Assembly: GCA_023390815.1 (NCBI GenBank)
Contig: JAEWCC010000040.1
Location: forward strand, 1-44,111
Direction: 5' to 3'
From: Bacillota bacterium
GTDB taxonomy: Bacteria; Bacillota; Clostridia; Christensenellales; SZUA-584
DNA length: 44,111 bases
A program made the translations under genes and the position numbers. The notes beneath the pieces were generated by a model, which searched no databases, had not been told where the DNA came from, and saw only the letters and a program-made list of their open reading frames with translations. Below are positions 7,042 through 15,361 of this stretch, piece after piece (within the stretch, counting starts at the first letter, position 1; each line of letters starts with the position of its first letter).

Positions 7042-7905
7042 TTATCGGGACTTGCCCATAAAGAACAGCGCAATCGTGCCGGGGCCGGAATGTGCACCGA
7101 CCACCGCGCCAATGGGCGAAATCAGGATATCGCTGATTTGCGGGAAGCGCTCGCGTACCATATCGGCCAGCTTCTGTGCATCCTCGATGTCGTCGCCGTG
7201 GCTGATGAATATGCGCTGGCCTTCCGGCTTATACACGAGTGTTTCCATCTTCTCAATCAGGCAGCGCAGCGCCTTGCGGCGGCCTTGTTCCTTTTCGCGC
7301 GGGATCAGATGGCCTTCGTAGTCCACGTTGAGCACCGGCTTGATATGCAGCAGGTTGCCGACAAATGCGGCAGCACCCGTCACTCTGCCACCGCGGCGCA
7401 GATGCGAAAGGCTGTCTACCGTGAACCAATGGTTCAGGCCCAGCTTATTGGCCTCGACCCACTTATAGGTTTCCTCAATGCTCTTGCCCTGCTCGCGCAT
7501 CCGCACCGCGTAATCGACGAGCAGCCCGAGACCGAGCGATGCGCAGAGCGAGTCAACGACAAAAAGCTTGCGCTCGGGGTATTTCGCGCGCAGTTCATCC
7601 GCCACGAGCTTCACGTTGTTATAGCTGCCGGAAAGCCCCGACGAGAATTCGATGTGCAGCAGATCTTTACCTGCGGCAAGCACCGGCTCGAAGGTTTGTA
7701 TAATCTCCTCGGGGGTAAGCTGCGACGTACCGGGCAGTTGCCCGTTGCGTTCCAGGTCATAAAATGTTTTTGGGTCCATGTCTCCGTCTTTGTATTCCTT
7801 ATGGTCCAATATAAAGGTATACTTCATCAGGATCAGGCCGTGCTTTTCTATATAGTCAAGCGGCAGATCGGAGGTGGAACTGGTACCGATGATAAAGCTG
7901 TCCAT
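7042..7905 (-). CDS. DegV family fatty-acid-binding protein
   Basis: A 287-residue protein with DegV/FakB architecture. The N-terminal GTSSTSDLP segment and PGTSQLTPEE loop are the family's lipid-headgroup contacts, and IEFSSGLSGSYNN and VDSLCASLGLG complete the characteristic domain. DegV/FakB proteins bind a fatty acid, and FakB proteins present it to the kinase FakA for acyl-phosphate synthesis. No fakA is in the window, so a binding role rather than a defined reaction is called. ATG 7905 follows AAGGAAAGG. The gene has its own promoter (7932-7960) and terminator, so it is monocistronic. Confidence 0.9.
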   Translation of the reverse strand: MDSFIIGTSSTSDLPLDYIEKHGLILMKYTFILDHKEYKDGDMDPKTFYDLERNGQLPGTSQLTPEEIIQTFEPVLAAGKDLLHIEFSSGLSGSYNNVKLVADELRAKYPERKLFVVDSLCASLGLGLLVDYAVRMREQGKSIEETYKWVEANKLGLNHWFTVDSLSHLRRGGRVTGAAAFVGNLLHIKPVLNVDYEGHLIPREKEQGRRKALRCLIEKMETLVYKPEGQRIFISHGDDIEDAQKLADMVRERFPQISDILISPIGAVVGAHSGPGTIALFFMGKSR

Positions 7906-7931
7906 ACCCGTTTTCCTTTCCTTTTTTGGTC

Positions 7932-7960
7932 ATTTTATAACGTTTCCCGCTGCCTGACAA
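7932..7960 (-). promoter_or_regulatory. SigA-type promoter of degV
   Basis: Minus-strand TTGTCA (7955-7960), 17-bp spacer, TAAAAT (7932-7937), about 25 nt before the ATG. Confidence 0.6.
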
Positions 7961-8019
7961 GGTTCTAAACTTTATTTTGTAGACATTTCATCATGTCGCC
8001 GTTAGTTCCGCGTAAATTA

Positions 8020-8277
8020 TCAGGATTCGAAGCACCCGCTCAATATGGAGACGATCGTTTGCATATCCGGGTTGCCTTCAAACACGGGCTCGGCGTCGCA
8101 GAAGAAAGCGGGTACAAGCTTGTGAGGATACGCCTCTCCTTCAGGAGTTTCGTCGCAAATGTAGCGGATATCCAGCGCGAGAAAACGCGGCTCGTTTTCC
8201 AACGCACGGCGGATGAGCATCTTTGCCTTCTTGCAATACGCGCAGTACTCTCCGCACAGTACGATGAGCTGCTTCAT
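8020..8277 (-). CDS. Small glutaredoxin/thioredoxin-like protein
   Basis: An 85-residue protein with a single thioredoxin-fold signature: first strand MKQLIVLCGEYC, then a CAYC redox motif at residues 12-15 followed by a basic helix. A VPAF segment sits where the cis-proline loop (TVP or similar) belongs. Its size is that of minimal glutaredoxins or NrdH-like electron donors. The CAYC dithiol suggests thiol-disulfide exchange; the reductant and substrate are not evident from the neighbours. ATG 8277 follows AGAGGTGAT. Confidence 0.75.
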   Translation of the reverse strand: MKQLIVLCGEYCAYCKKAKMLIRRALENEPRFLALDIRYICDETPEGEAYPHKLVPAFFCDAEPVFEGNPDMQTIVSILSGCFES

Positions 8278-8382
8278 AACTTATCACCTCTCTACATAAA
8301 TATGTTGAGACACCCACACATTGTGAAAAAAGCGTCAAAAGTCTATATGCAATTATTTTTTTAGCAAAATGCAAAAATCAAC

Positions 8383-8412
8383 TTGATTATGGGCCTATTC
8401 CTGTGCTATCAT
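8383..8412 (+). promoter_or_regulatory. Probable promoter of the aspC - Re-citrate synthase operon
   Basis: TTGATT (8383-8388), 18-bp spacer, TATCAT (8407-8412), 60 nt before the start codon in an AT-rich divergent intergenic region. Confidence 0.45.
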
Positions 8413-8472
8413 GATTAAAAATGAAATGTTAAGTTTTATAAACTTCATATTGTTTATCCAATGGAGGAAAAC

Positions 8473-9657
8473 ATGAAATTATCTGCCAAGGCACTTGGGA
8501 TATCACCGTCGATCACTCTCAAAGTTACCGCGATGGCCAAGAAGATGCAACAGGAAGGCCGCGACGTGGTGGGTTTTGGCGCGGGCGAACCGGATTTTGA
8601 CACACCCGCCAACATCGTCGAAGCAGCGAAAACGGCATTAGATAAAGGTTTAACGCGCTATACGCCGTCCTCGGGAACGGTGGAACTGCGCAAGGCAGTA
8701 GCAGACCGGCTGGCTAAAAAATGCGGCCTTACGTATACGCCCGGCGAAATTGTGATATCGAACGGTGCGAAGCATTCTCTATTCAACGCATTCGCGGCGA
8801 TTCTTAATCCGGGAGACGAGGTAATCATCCCCGTACCGTACTGGCTCACCTATCCGGAGTTGGTGCGCATGCACGATGGCATCCCGGTGTTCCTCGAAAC
8901 TGACGAAACCTTCAAAGCGACGGCGGACAGCATCCGCGCCGCTATCACGCCAAACACCAAGGCACTGGTCCTGAATTCGCCGTCCAACCCGTGCGGCACG
9001 GTCTATTCGCGTGCGGAGCTTGAAGCCATTGCGGCGCTTGCAGTGGAAAAAGAGATCTTCGTCATATCCGACGAGATCTACGACGAACTGATTTATGAGG
9101 GAGAGCACGTCAGCATCGCTTCATTTGGCGAGCAGATCAAAAAGCAGACGATACTCGTCAACGGTCTTTCCAAGACGTACGCGATGACAGGCTGGAGAAT
9201 CGGCTACACCGCGAGTACCAAGGAGATTGCCGAACTCATGGATGCCTACCAGTCGCACGCGACTTCAAACCCGAACTCCATCGCGCAGTATGCCAGCGTC
9301 GAAGCCTTGAATGGCGCACAGGGCGAAATTGCGCGCATGCGCGAGGCGTTTGATGGCCGCCGCAAGCTGCTTTGCGGCCTCATCAACGAGATTGACGGTT
9401 TGTCGTGCACGGTGCCGGGCGGCGCGTTCTATGTGATGATGAACATTTCCAAGGTCAAGGGCAAGTCGTATAACGGTGAGATCATCAAAGATTCACTTGA
9501 CTATACCGAACTGCTGCTTAAATACGCGGAGGTGGCGGTGGTGCCGGGAATTTCGTTCGGCGCGGACGACTATGTACGCCTGAGCTACGCGACGAGCGAG
9601 GCGAACATTAAAAAAGGCATGGAGAGGATCAAAAGCTTTACACAGGCTTTAAAATAA
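8473..9657 (+). CDS. aspC: Aspartate aminotransferase (class I/II, PLP)
   Basis: A 394-residue fold-type I aminotransferase, full length for the Igamma aspartate aminotransferase group. The PLP lysine is Lys234 in GLSKTYAMTGWRIGY. Other marks are GAGEPDFDTP near the N-terminus, NSPSNPCGTVYS (Asn and Pro contacts), SDEIYDEL and the C-terminal RLSYATS, whose Arg binds the substrate carboxylate. It interconverts aspartate + 2-oxoglutarate and oxaloacetate + glutamate. The start is set at ATG 8473 because GGAGG (8463-8467) lies inside the first codons of a longer ORF starting at 8461. It is followed after 11 nt by the Re-citrate synthase-like gene, so oxaloacetate supply and use are probably linked. 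Confidence 0.9.
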   Translation: MKLSAKALGISPSITLKVTAMAKKMQQEGRDVVGFGAGEPDFDTPANIVEAAKTALDKGLTRYTPSSGTVELRKAVADRLAKKCGLTYTPGEIVISNGAKHSLFNAFAAILNPGDEVIIPVPYWLTYPELVRMHDGIPVFLETDETFKATADSIRAAITPNTKALVLNSPSNPCGTVYSRAELEAIAALAVEKEIFVISDEIYDELIYEGEHVSIASFGEQIKKQTILVNGLSKTYAMTGWRIGYTASTKEIAELMDAYQSHATSNPNSIAQYASVEALNGAQGEIARMREAFDGRRKLLCGLINEIDGLSCTVPGGAFYVMMNISKVKGKSYNGEIIKDSLDYTELLLKYAEVAVVPGISFGADDYVRLSYATSEANIKKGMERIKSFTQALK

Positions 9658-9668
9658 GGGGGAAAACG

Positions 9669-11081
9669 ATGAAAAACAGAATGGACGATCGCTGGAACCT
9701 GCTTGTGGAGAACGACTACAAGTTTTCATTCCAGGACGTGGAGGAACCCCAGCTTTTTCGGGATATGTTCGATTACGACTCGGTGCCGAAGATTACGTTT
9801 AATCACCGCGTTGTTCCGATGTGCATGCCCCAGGATATCTGGATTACGGATACGACCTTCCGTGACGGCCAGCAGTCCCGAACGCCTTTCACCGTGCAGC
9901 AGGTAGTGGATCTGTACAAAATGGAGCACCGGCTCGGCGGCCCCAAAGGGATCATTCGCCAGAGTGAGTTCTTCGTGTATACGCAAAAAGATAAGGAAGC
10001 GCTCACGGCTTGCCTCGACCTCGGTTACGAGTTTCCGGAAGTCACCACATGGATTCGCGCGAGCCAGAAGGATTTCGAGCTGGTCAAGAGCCTCGGGATC
10101 AAGGAAACGGGCATACTGGTTAGCAGTTCCGACTATCACATCTTCAAGAAGATGGGCATGAACCGCAAGCAGGCGTTGGATAAGTACCTCAGCGTGGTCA
10201 AGATGGCGATCGACTACGGTATTCGTCCGCGCTGCCATCTGGAAGACATCACGCGCGCAGACTTCTACGGCTTTGTGATTCCGTTTGTCGATGAACTCAT
10301 GAAGCTGATGCAGGAAACCGGCGTACCGGTAAAAATCCGCATGTGCGATACACTGGGCTATGGCATCACCTACCCGGGCGCATCATTGCCGCGCAGTGTG
10401 CAGGGCATTGTATACGGTCTGCATTTCTATTCGGGCGTATCCTCCGAGCTGCTTGAATGGCACGGACACAACGACTTCTATAAGGTGGTCACCAACGCGG
10501 CGACGGCGTGGCTGTACGGCGCTTCGGCGGTCAACTGCTCGATCCTCGGCATTGGCGAGCGTACAGGCAACTGCCCGGTTGAAGCGATGGTCATGGAGTA
10601 CTGCGGCATCAAGGGAACAAACGATGGCATGGATCTCTCCGTAATTACCGAGATGGCCGAGTACTTTGAAACCACGCTGGGAACCGAAATCTGTCCGCGT
10701 ACCCCCTTCGTAGGCCGAAACTTCAACTCCACGCGCGCGGGTATCCATGCGGACGGGCTGCTTAAGGATGAGGAGATCTATAACATATTCAATACCGAGA
10801 AGCTGCTTAACCGGCCTGTGACGGTCGCCATCGACGCACATTCGGGCTCGGCGGGCATCGCGCATTGGCTCAACTCCCACTTCAAGCTGAAGGGCAGCGT
10901 GGCTGTAGCGAAGGCGGATCAGCTTGTCGGGCTGATCAAGGCGGAAGTGGACCGGCAGTTTGAGGAAGGGCGTACCACGTCGGTAGGCGACGACGAACTG
11001 GAACTCATCATCAGCCACGTCGATAACGACGCTTATATAGCGCTATGCCACCACCGGACAGATTGGCTGAACAGAAAGTAA
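9669..11081 (+). CDS. Re-citrate synthase-like enzyme (DRE-TIM metallolyase)
   Basis: A 470-residue member of the isopropylmalate/homocitrate synthase superfamily. The metal- and acid-binding motif TDTTFRDGQQS is at about residues 58-68 and the metal-binding HGH is in LEWHGHNDF. The long N-terminal extension, the segments GIIRQSEFF and FPEVTTWIRA, and the absence of a LeuA-type regulatory C-domain match my memory of the clostridial Re-citrate synthase group (acetyl-CoA + oxaloacetate to citrate). Homocitrate synthase is the main alternative. RBS GGGGG precedes ATG 9669 by about 6 nt. Cotranscription with an aspartate aminotransferase fits oxaloacetate use. No aconitase or isocitrate dehydrogenase lies in the window. 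Confidence 0.75.
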   Translation: MKNRMDDRWNLLVENDYKFSFQDVEEPQLFRDMFDYDSVPKITFNHRVVPMCMPQDIWITDTTFRDGQQSRTPFTVQQVVDLYKMEHRLGGPKGIIRQSEFFVYTQKDKEALTACLDLGYEFPEVTTWIRASQKDFELVKSLGIKETGILVSSSDYHIFKKMGMNRKQALDKYLSVVKMAIDYGIRPRCHLEDITRADFYGFVIPFVDELMKLMQETGVPVKIRMCDTLGYGITYPGASLPRSVQGIVYGLHFYSGVSSELLEWHGHNDFYKVVTNAATAWLYGASAVNCSILGIGERTGNCPVEAMVMEYCGIKGTNDGMDLSVITEMAEYFETTLGTEICPRTPFVGRNFNSTRAGIHADGLLKDEEIYNIFNTEKLLNRPVTVAIDAHSGSAGIAHWLNSHFKLKGSVAVAKADQLVGLIKAEVDRQFEEGRTTSVGDDELELIISHVDNDAYIALCHHRTDWLNRK

Positions 11082-11097
11082 ATGATTGAAAAGAAAC

Positions 11098-11130
11098 AGA
11101 GCGCCGGGGTCCCCGGCGCTCTTGTATTTT
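11098..11130. terminator. Bidirectional terminator between Re-citrate synthase-like gene and HU
   Basis: A 25-nt near-perfect palindrome, AGAGCGCCGGGG then T then its complement (11098-11122). It is followed by TTGTATTTT on the plus strand and GTTTCTTTTC on the minus strand, so it can serve both convergent genes. Confidence 0.85.
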
Positions 11131-11143
11131 GTCGCGGTTCGTC

Positions 11144-11419
11144 TTATTTGCCGAAAGCATCCTTGAACGCCTTGCCCGGCTTGAAAGCGGGAGCGCTGAA
11201 AGCGGGGATATCGATCTGCTGTCCGGTAGCGGGGTTCACGCCTTTTCTTGCAGCCCTTTCTCTGAGCTCAAACGTGCCAAATCCCGTCCACTGTACTTTG
11301 TCTCCACCCGCCAGCGTTTCGCTGACGACGCTGACAAACGCCGAAAGGCAGGCATCCGTATCTTTCTTCGTCAAATTGGCCTTCTTTGCGACGGCTTCGA
11401 TCAATTCGGTTTTGTTCAT
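11144..11419 (-). CDS. hup: HU family DNA-binding protein
   Basis: A 91-residue protein, the standard HU length, starting MNKTELIEAVAKKA. The beta-arm region contains ERAARKGVNPATGQ with the intercalating proline, followed by AFKPGKAFKDAF. HU is the bacterial nucleoid protein that bends DNA without sequence specificity. A GGAGGA ribosome binding site precedes ATG 11419. It lies downstream of mazG in the same direction, as in the familiar Firmicute spoVB-like/mazG/hup neighbourhood; a possible hairpin at 11479-11498 separates them. Confidence 0.95.
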   Translation of the reverse strand: MNKTELIEAVAKKANLTKKDTDACLSAFVSVVSETLAGGDKVQWTGFGTFELRERAARKGVNPATGQQIDIPAFSAPAFKPGKAFKDAFGK

Positions 11420-11478
11420 AATAGTTCCTCCTCAGTATATATTCATGGGGTTGCTTTTCAGCCCTTGCTGACGATTAA

Positions 11479-11498
11479 AACCCGATCAAATCGGGGTT
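11479..11498 (-). terminator. Possible weak terminator or attenuator after mazG
   Basis: On the minus strand AACCCCGAT-TTG-ATCGGGTT, with one bulged base, is followed by only TTTT-type pyrimidines (TTTTAAT). It lies in the 127-nt gap between mazG and hup. The U-tract is weak, so readthrough into hup is likely. Confidence 0.4.
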
Positions 11499-11546
11499 CT
11501 GCAATAAAGTTTCCCGTATTGCGCGGGACTCATACATAGGCGCTGT

Positions 11547-12962
11547 TTATTTTTTAAGCGCTTTGCCAGCTTTGGCCCAGAGCGCATCCAGCGTTTCTGT
11601 CGGACAGGCATGCATATCGAGGCCACACTCGCCCGCTATGCGCTCTGCCGCTTCGAACCGGCGGATAAACTTGTCGGCTGCATTTTGCAAAGCAGTCTCC
11701 GGTTCTACGCCAGCCAATCTGACCACATTCACCGCCGCGAACAGCAGGTCTCCGCATTCCTCTTCGGATACTGCACCGCTCTGCTGTACATTTTGCACCG
11801 CAGATAACGCCTCGTAAAGCTTGTCCGCCGCTTCTTCCGGACGATTGAAATCAATTCCGGCACGGGCGACCTTATGCTGCACCTTACCGGTACGCATGAG
11901 GGCGGGCATGCTTTTGGGCACGTCCCTTAGCACCTCGGATATCGTCTGCTGGCCCTTTTCGCCGCGCTTGATCTGGTCCCAGTTTTGGATCACGGCGTCG
12001 GGGGTATCCGCAACCGCGTTGCCGAAGATATGCGTGTGGCGCGATATCATCTTGGCGCACACCGCGGTCGTCACGTCGGACACATCAAACTCGCCGTATT
12101 GCTGCGCGATTCGTGCGTGGAACACCACCTGCAGCAGCACATCGCCTAACTCGTCGTAGAGCGCGTCCATATCGCCCTCGTCGATCGCTTCGAGTACCTC
12201 GTAGCCCTCCTCGATGAGGTAGCGCCTGAGGCTCTCGTGCGTTTGCTCCTTGTCCCACGGGCAGCCTTCCCGCGAACGGAGTCTGTCCATAATGCGCACG
12301 AGATCGAGGAAGGTGTACCGCTTCTTCCCGGTCAGGGGCGCGGGGGCCAGGACCACACTCAAATAATAACCGTATGAAGGCCTTGAGTCAAGCGCCCAAA
12401 GAGGAATAATTTCCAAACTTTGCTCTTTGCGGTTGACGATGGCTGCCGGATGCTCATCACTATAATAGCGGGAAAGCCTGAGTTTAAGCTCGCTTGCCGC
12501 AAGCCGCGTGTCGATCTCGTGGACGACCAGAACGGCGTCGGTATCGCTTGCCACGGAAAACGAGGCCGCCGTATGGACGCAGACGCCAGTGAGACCGTCG
12601 GCTGCGCCCGTCGCAAAAGCGAGGCACAGCGCCTCGTCGCCGAAGGGGAGCACGGTTACTGTGCCGCCCGCTTCGCGTGCGGCCTTTGCCGCCCGTACCG
12701 CGATGCGATTGGTATACGCTTCGCCCAGGGCGATGAACAGCAGCCCGTCGCTGACGATGCGTTCGCAGGCGGCTTCAGCCAATGTATCGAAGTCTTCGGT
12801 CGTCTCATAAAGATCGTCCAGCGTTTCATAGGCGATGCCGCGTTCGCGCAGCGCTGCGCACATATCCGTCTGTACCAGGACGCGGGCAGCGGCTTTGGCG
12901 GCCTCCAGCACGGGTTCGCTGGTGCCGCCGCGCGCGTCCATTGAGGCAATGGTCAAATGCAT
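11547..12962 (-). CDS. mazG: MazG-family nucleoside triphosphate pyrophosphohydrolase with N-terminal methylase-like domain
   Basis: A 471-residue YabN-type fusion. Residues about 1-210 resemble a degenerate tetrapyrrole (SAM) methylase fold. The glycine-rich loop usual at the N-terminus is poorly conserved, so methylation is doubtful. Residues about 220-471 hold two MazG repeats. The first has the catalytic EEGYEVLEA and DELGDVLLQVVFHA motifs that bind Mg2+; the second (EEECGDLLFAAVNV) completes the fold. MazG hydrolyses NTPs to NMP and pyrophosphate and is linked to house-cleaning and stress responses. The ATG at 12962 lies 2 nt after the flippase stop, so the two are cotranscribed. Confidence 0.9.
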   Translation of the reverse strand: MHLTIASMDARGGTSEPVLEAAKAAARVLVQTDMCAALRERGIAYETLDDLYETTEDFDTLAEAACERIVSDGLLFIALGEAYTNRIAVRAAKAAREAGGTVTVLPFGDEALCLAFATGAADGLTGVCVHTAASFSVASDTDAVLVVHEIDTRLAASELKLRLSRYYSDEHPAAIVNRKEQSLEIIPLWALDSRPSYGYYLSVVLAPAPLTGKKRYTFLDLVRIMDRLRSREGCPWDKEQTHESLRRYLIEEGYEVLEAIDEGDMDALYDELGDVLLQVVFHARIAQQYGEFDVSDVTTAVCAKMISRHTHIFGNAVADTPDAVIQNWDQIKRGEKGQQTISEVLRDVPKSMPALMRTGKVQHKVARAGIDFNRPEEAADKLYEALSAVQNVQQSGAVSEEECGDLLFAAVNVVRLAGVEPETALQNAADKFIRRFEAAERIAGECGLDMHACPTETLDALWAKAGKALKK

Positions 12963-12964
12963 TT

Positions 12965-14569
12965 TTATTCTGCTCCGTTAGTTGTGTTGCCGCGGTGTTT
13001 TCCGCGTCCCGATATTTCCGAAAGGTCGCTCCTACGCAGCCCGCCGGTAATCAGCAGCGCTCCGAAGTATACGATCACCGCAGCCACGATGGAAATGAGT
13101 GCGGCTTTCGTGTTGCTCATGGAAGCGATCAGATAATTGTAAAGGAAATATGCCACGGCACCCATGGCGGCGGACGCGAGCAGCGGCATCAAGATACCGG
13201 AACCCGCGCGTACCTTGGGTCGGGTATAGTAGACCATGAAGATGGTATTGAGTATGGCCGCGATGGCGTAGCACGCCGCGGTGCCGATGGCTGCGCCCTG
13301 TACGCCCATGGTTTTAATGAGCACCAGGCTGAGCACGACCTTGACCACTGCGCCGATGCCGAGGTTAATGAGCGGGATGAACTGATGGCCTGCGCCCTGC
13401 AGAATGCCCGTCATGGTCTGAAGCAGCGTCAGGAAAAATACACCGATGGAAAGCGTCTGCAGCAGCTGCGTGCCGAGCAGCATTTCATCCGCGGTCAGGC
13501 TGTTACCGTAGAGCAGCTTCATAATTGCCCCGGCCAGAATATACATACCGACCGCAGAGGGCAGACCGACGAGGATTGCAAGTTTGAGACCCATGGCGGA
13601 ACGCGTGCTGACAAGCGCCTGATTCTTTTGTACGCGCGCTGCCGAAATGGCGGGCACCAGACTCATACACAGCGCGAGCGACAACACGGCCGGCATGTTG
13701 ATGAGCGGGTTGACGAAGCCCGTGAGCACGCCGAAGCTTGCCTGCGCAGCCGCCTCCGTATAGCCGATGGCCATCAGCGAATTGGTTACGATGGCGGTAT
13801 CCACAATACCGATCGCCGGCATGATGCAGCCGCCCAGCGTAATCGGCAGCGCGATGACGAGCAGATCCATCATGATTGAGCGTTTTGCCTGATAGGGCGT
13901 ATTGGGCAGCATTTCACGCTTTTCCTTAAGCTCGCGCCTCTTGCCCTGGTACACGGCCATCACGAACAGCAGTGCCACAACTTCGGAAACCGTAATGCCG
14001 ATCAGCGCGCCAGCCGCGCCCCATTCCACGCCGCGGGGCAGCAGCAGCTGGGCCAGGTATAGCCCCGCCACAAGCTTAACGACCTGCTCTATGAGCTGCG
14101 AAAAGGCGGTGGGCGACATCATCTGCAAGCCCTGGAAATAGCCGCGGTATGCCGAGAGTATGGATACGAACAGCAGCGCGGGCGCGATCATCATCAACGA
14201 CAGCCACGCGGTGGGGATGTTAATGCTTTCGGCAATCGGTTTGGAAATCAGCAGCATCACGCCAGTGGTCACGACACCGATGATGAGCAGGACTTTGAAA
14301 GCGGTCATGAACACCCGGTGTGCGCCTTTATAATCGCCCACCGACACGCGCTCCGATACCATGCGCGATATCGCCGTAGGCAGTCCGGCGGTGGAGATTA
14401 CGACAAGCGCGGCATATACCGGATAAGCGGCCTGGTAGTTGGCCATGCCAACGGAACCGACGATATTGCCCAGCGGAATACGGAATACGGCGCCGATCAG
14501 CTTGACGACCAGACCGACACCGCCCAGGATTGCAGCCCCCGCTATAAAGCTTTTTTGTTTTTTAGACAT
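12965..14569 (-). CDS. SpoVB/MurJ-like polysaccharide flippase (MOP superfamily)
   Basis: A 534-residue integral membrane protein with about 14 predicted hydrophobic helices. It begins MSKKQKSFIAGAAILGGVGLVVKLIGAVFRIPLGNIVG, typical of the SpoVB/YtgP/YabM branch of the MOP superfamily. Such proteins translocate lipid-linked glycan intermediates such as lipid II; SpoVB is needed for spore cortex synthesis. A general or sporulation-specific flippase cannot be separated by eye. GGAGAAGCG precedes ATG 14569. The gene leads a minus-strand operon with mazG from the promoter at 14647-14675. Confidence 0.85.
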   Translation of the reverse strand: MSKKQKSFIAGAAILGGVGLVVKLIGAVFRIPLGNIVGSVGMANYQAAYPVYAALVVISTAGLPTAISRMVSERVSVGDYKGAHRVFMTAFKVLLIIGVVTTGVMLLISKPIAESINIPTAWLSLMMIAPALLFVSILSAYRGYFQGLQMMSPTAFSQLIEQVVKLVAGLYLAQLLLPRGVEWGAAGALIGITVSEVVALLFVMAVYQGKRRELKEKREMLPNTPYQAKRSIMMDLLVIALPITLGGCIMPAIGIVDTAIVTNSLMAIGYTEAAAQASFGVLTGFVNPLINMPAVLSLALCMSLVPAISAARVQKNQALVSTRSAMGLKLAILVGLPSAVGMYILAGAIMKLLYGNSLTADEMLLGTQLLQTLSIGVFFLTLLQTMTGILQGAGHQFIPLINLGIGAVVKVVLSLVLIKTMGVQGAAIGTAACYAIAAILNTIFMVYYTRPKVRAGSGILMPLLASAAMGAVAYFLYNYLIASMSNTKAALISIVAAVIVYFGALLITGGLRRSDLSEISGRGKHRGNTTNGAE

Positions 14570-14646
14570 CGCTTCTCCTATCTATATATAGATTACGCCT
14601 CTTTCGGCGCAGCCTGCAAAATTTAACAGGTCGTTATATTAAGGGC

Positions 14647-14675
14647 ATTATATTATAAAACAACGCATTTGCCAA
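14647..14675 (-). promoter_or_regulatory. SigA-type promoter of the flippase-mazG operon
   Basis: Minus-strand TTGGCA (14670-14675), 17-bp spacer, TATAAT (14647-14652). It is nearly back to back with the trmL promoter. Confidence 0.6.
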
Positions 14676-14690
14676 TATTCCTGCACAGGG

Positions 14691-14720
14691 TTGCATGCAG
14701 TGTAATCGGCGCGGTATAAT
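14691..14720 (+). promoter_or_regulatory. SigA-type promoter of trmL
   Basis: TTGCAT (14691-14696), 18-bp spacer, perfect TATAAT (14715-14720), 25 nt before the ATG. Confidence 0.6.
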
Positions 14721-14745
14721 CGGGAGCGGAACGGAGGAGACTGCC

Positions 14746-15210
14746 ATGCCTTTTCATGTGGTGCTCGTGGAGCCTGAGATACCCGCCAATACCGGTAACA
14801 TCGCGCGGACGTGCGCCGTCACGGGCGTGCAGCTTCATCTCGTGGAACCGCTGGGCTTTGATATATCCGACAAGCAGCTAAAGCGTGCGGGGCTGGACTA
14901 TTGGCCGGAGCTCAATGTACAGCTGCACAAGAGTCTCGATGAATTTTTCGAGCGCACCGCGGGCGGCGTGTATTACTACTGCTCCACCAAGGCAAAACAC
15001 GGCTATCACGAGGTTTCGTATCCCGACGGCTGTTATCTGCTGTTCGGCAAGGAGACCAAGGGACTGCCGGAACCGCTGATAATCTCCAACCCAGGCACCG
15101 CACTGCGCATTCCCATGCGCGAGGGCTTGCGTTCGCTCAATTTATCCAATTCGGTCGCTATCGTGCTTTACGAGGCCTTGCGCCAGCATAATTTTCCGGG
15201 TATGAGATAG
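14746..15210 (+). CDS. trmL: tRNA (cytidine/uridine-34 2'-O)-methyltransferase TrmL
   Basis: A 154-residue minimal SPOUT methyltransferase, the usual TrmL size. The first strand and loop are VLVEPEIPANTGNIARTCA, the SAM-knot motifs are LLFGKETKGLPEPL and LRIPMREGLRSLNLSNSVAIVLYE, and the latter contains the conserved Ser-Leu-Asn-Leu. The enzyme methylates the ribose of the wobble base in tRNA-Leu isoacceptors. Start ATG 14746 follows ACGGAGGAGA; an in-frame upstream ATG at 14695 would overlap the promoter. It is monocistronic. After the stop there is a T-rich stretch with only a very short dyad, not a convincing terminator. Confidence 0.92.
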   Translation: MPFHVVLVEPEIPANTGNIARTCAVTGVQLHLVEPLGFDISDKQLKRAGLDYWPELNVQLHKSLDEFFERTAGGVYYYCSTKAKHGYHEVSYPDGCYLLFGKETKGLPEPLIISNPGTALRIPMREGLRSLNLSNSVAIVLYEALRQHNFPGMR

Positions 15211-15249
15211 TTTTTATCGTGTACACGTTTATTTTTTTGTATCCCGGAC

Positions 15250-15297
15250 TTTACACGAACTTTACAAAACGCAGCGATACTTTACATTGACTTTACA
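15250..15297 (+). promoter_or_regulatory. PhoP-type boxes (four TTTACA repeats) upstream of Na/Pi transporter
   Basis: Four identical hexamers TTTACA start at 15250, 15261, 15281 and 15292. Within each pair they are 11 bp apart, and the pairs are 31 bp apart, so they lie on the same DNA face. This matches the direct-repeat hexamer (TT-A-A) architecture of the Bacillus PhoP-binding box. The last repeat overlaps the -35 region of the promoter, as expected for an activator under phosphate limitation. PhoP/PhoR themselves are not in this window. Confidence 0.7.
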
Positions 15298-15316
15298 AAA
15301 CCATGCCCCTTACAAT
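15287..15316 (+). promoter_or_regulatory. Promoter of the Na/Pi cotransporter gene
   Basis: TTGACT (15287-15292), 18-bp spacer, TACAAT (15311-15316). The -35 lies between and overlaps the last two TTTACA repeats. Confidence 0.5.
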
Positions 15317-15361
15317 AAAAACATTCGAGTTTTTAATTTTACGAAGGGGTAAAATGGGTTA

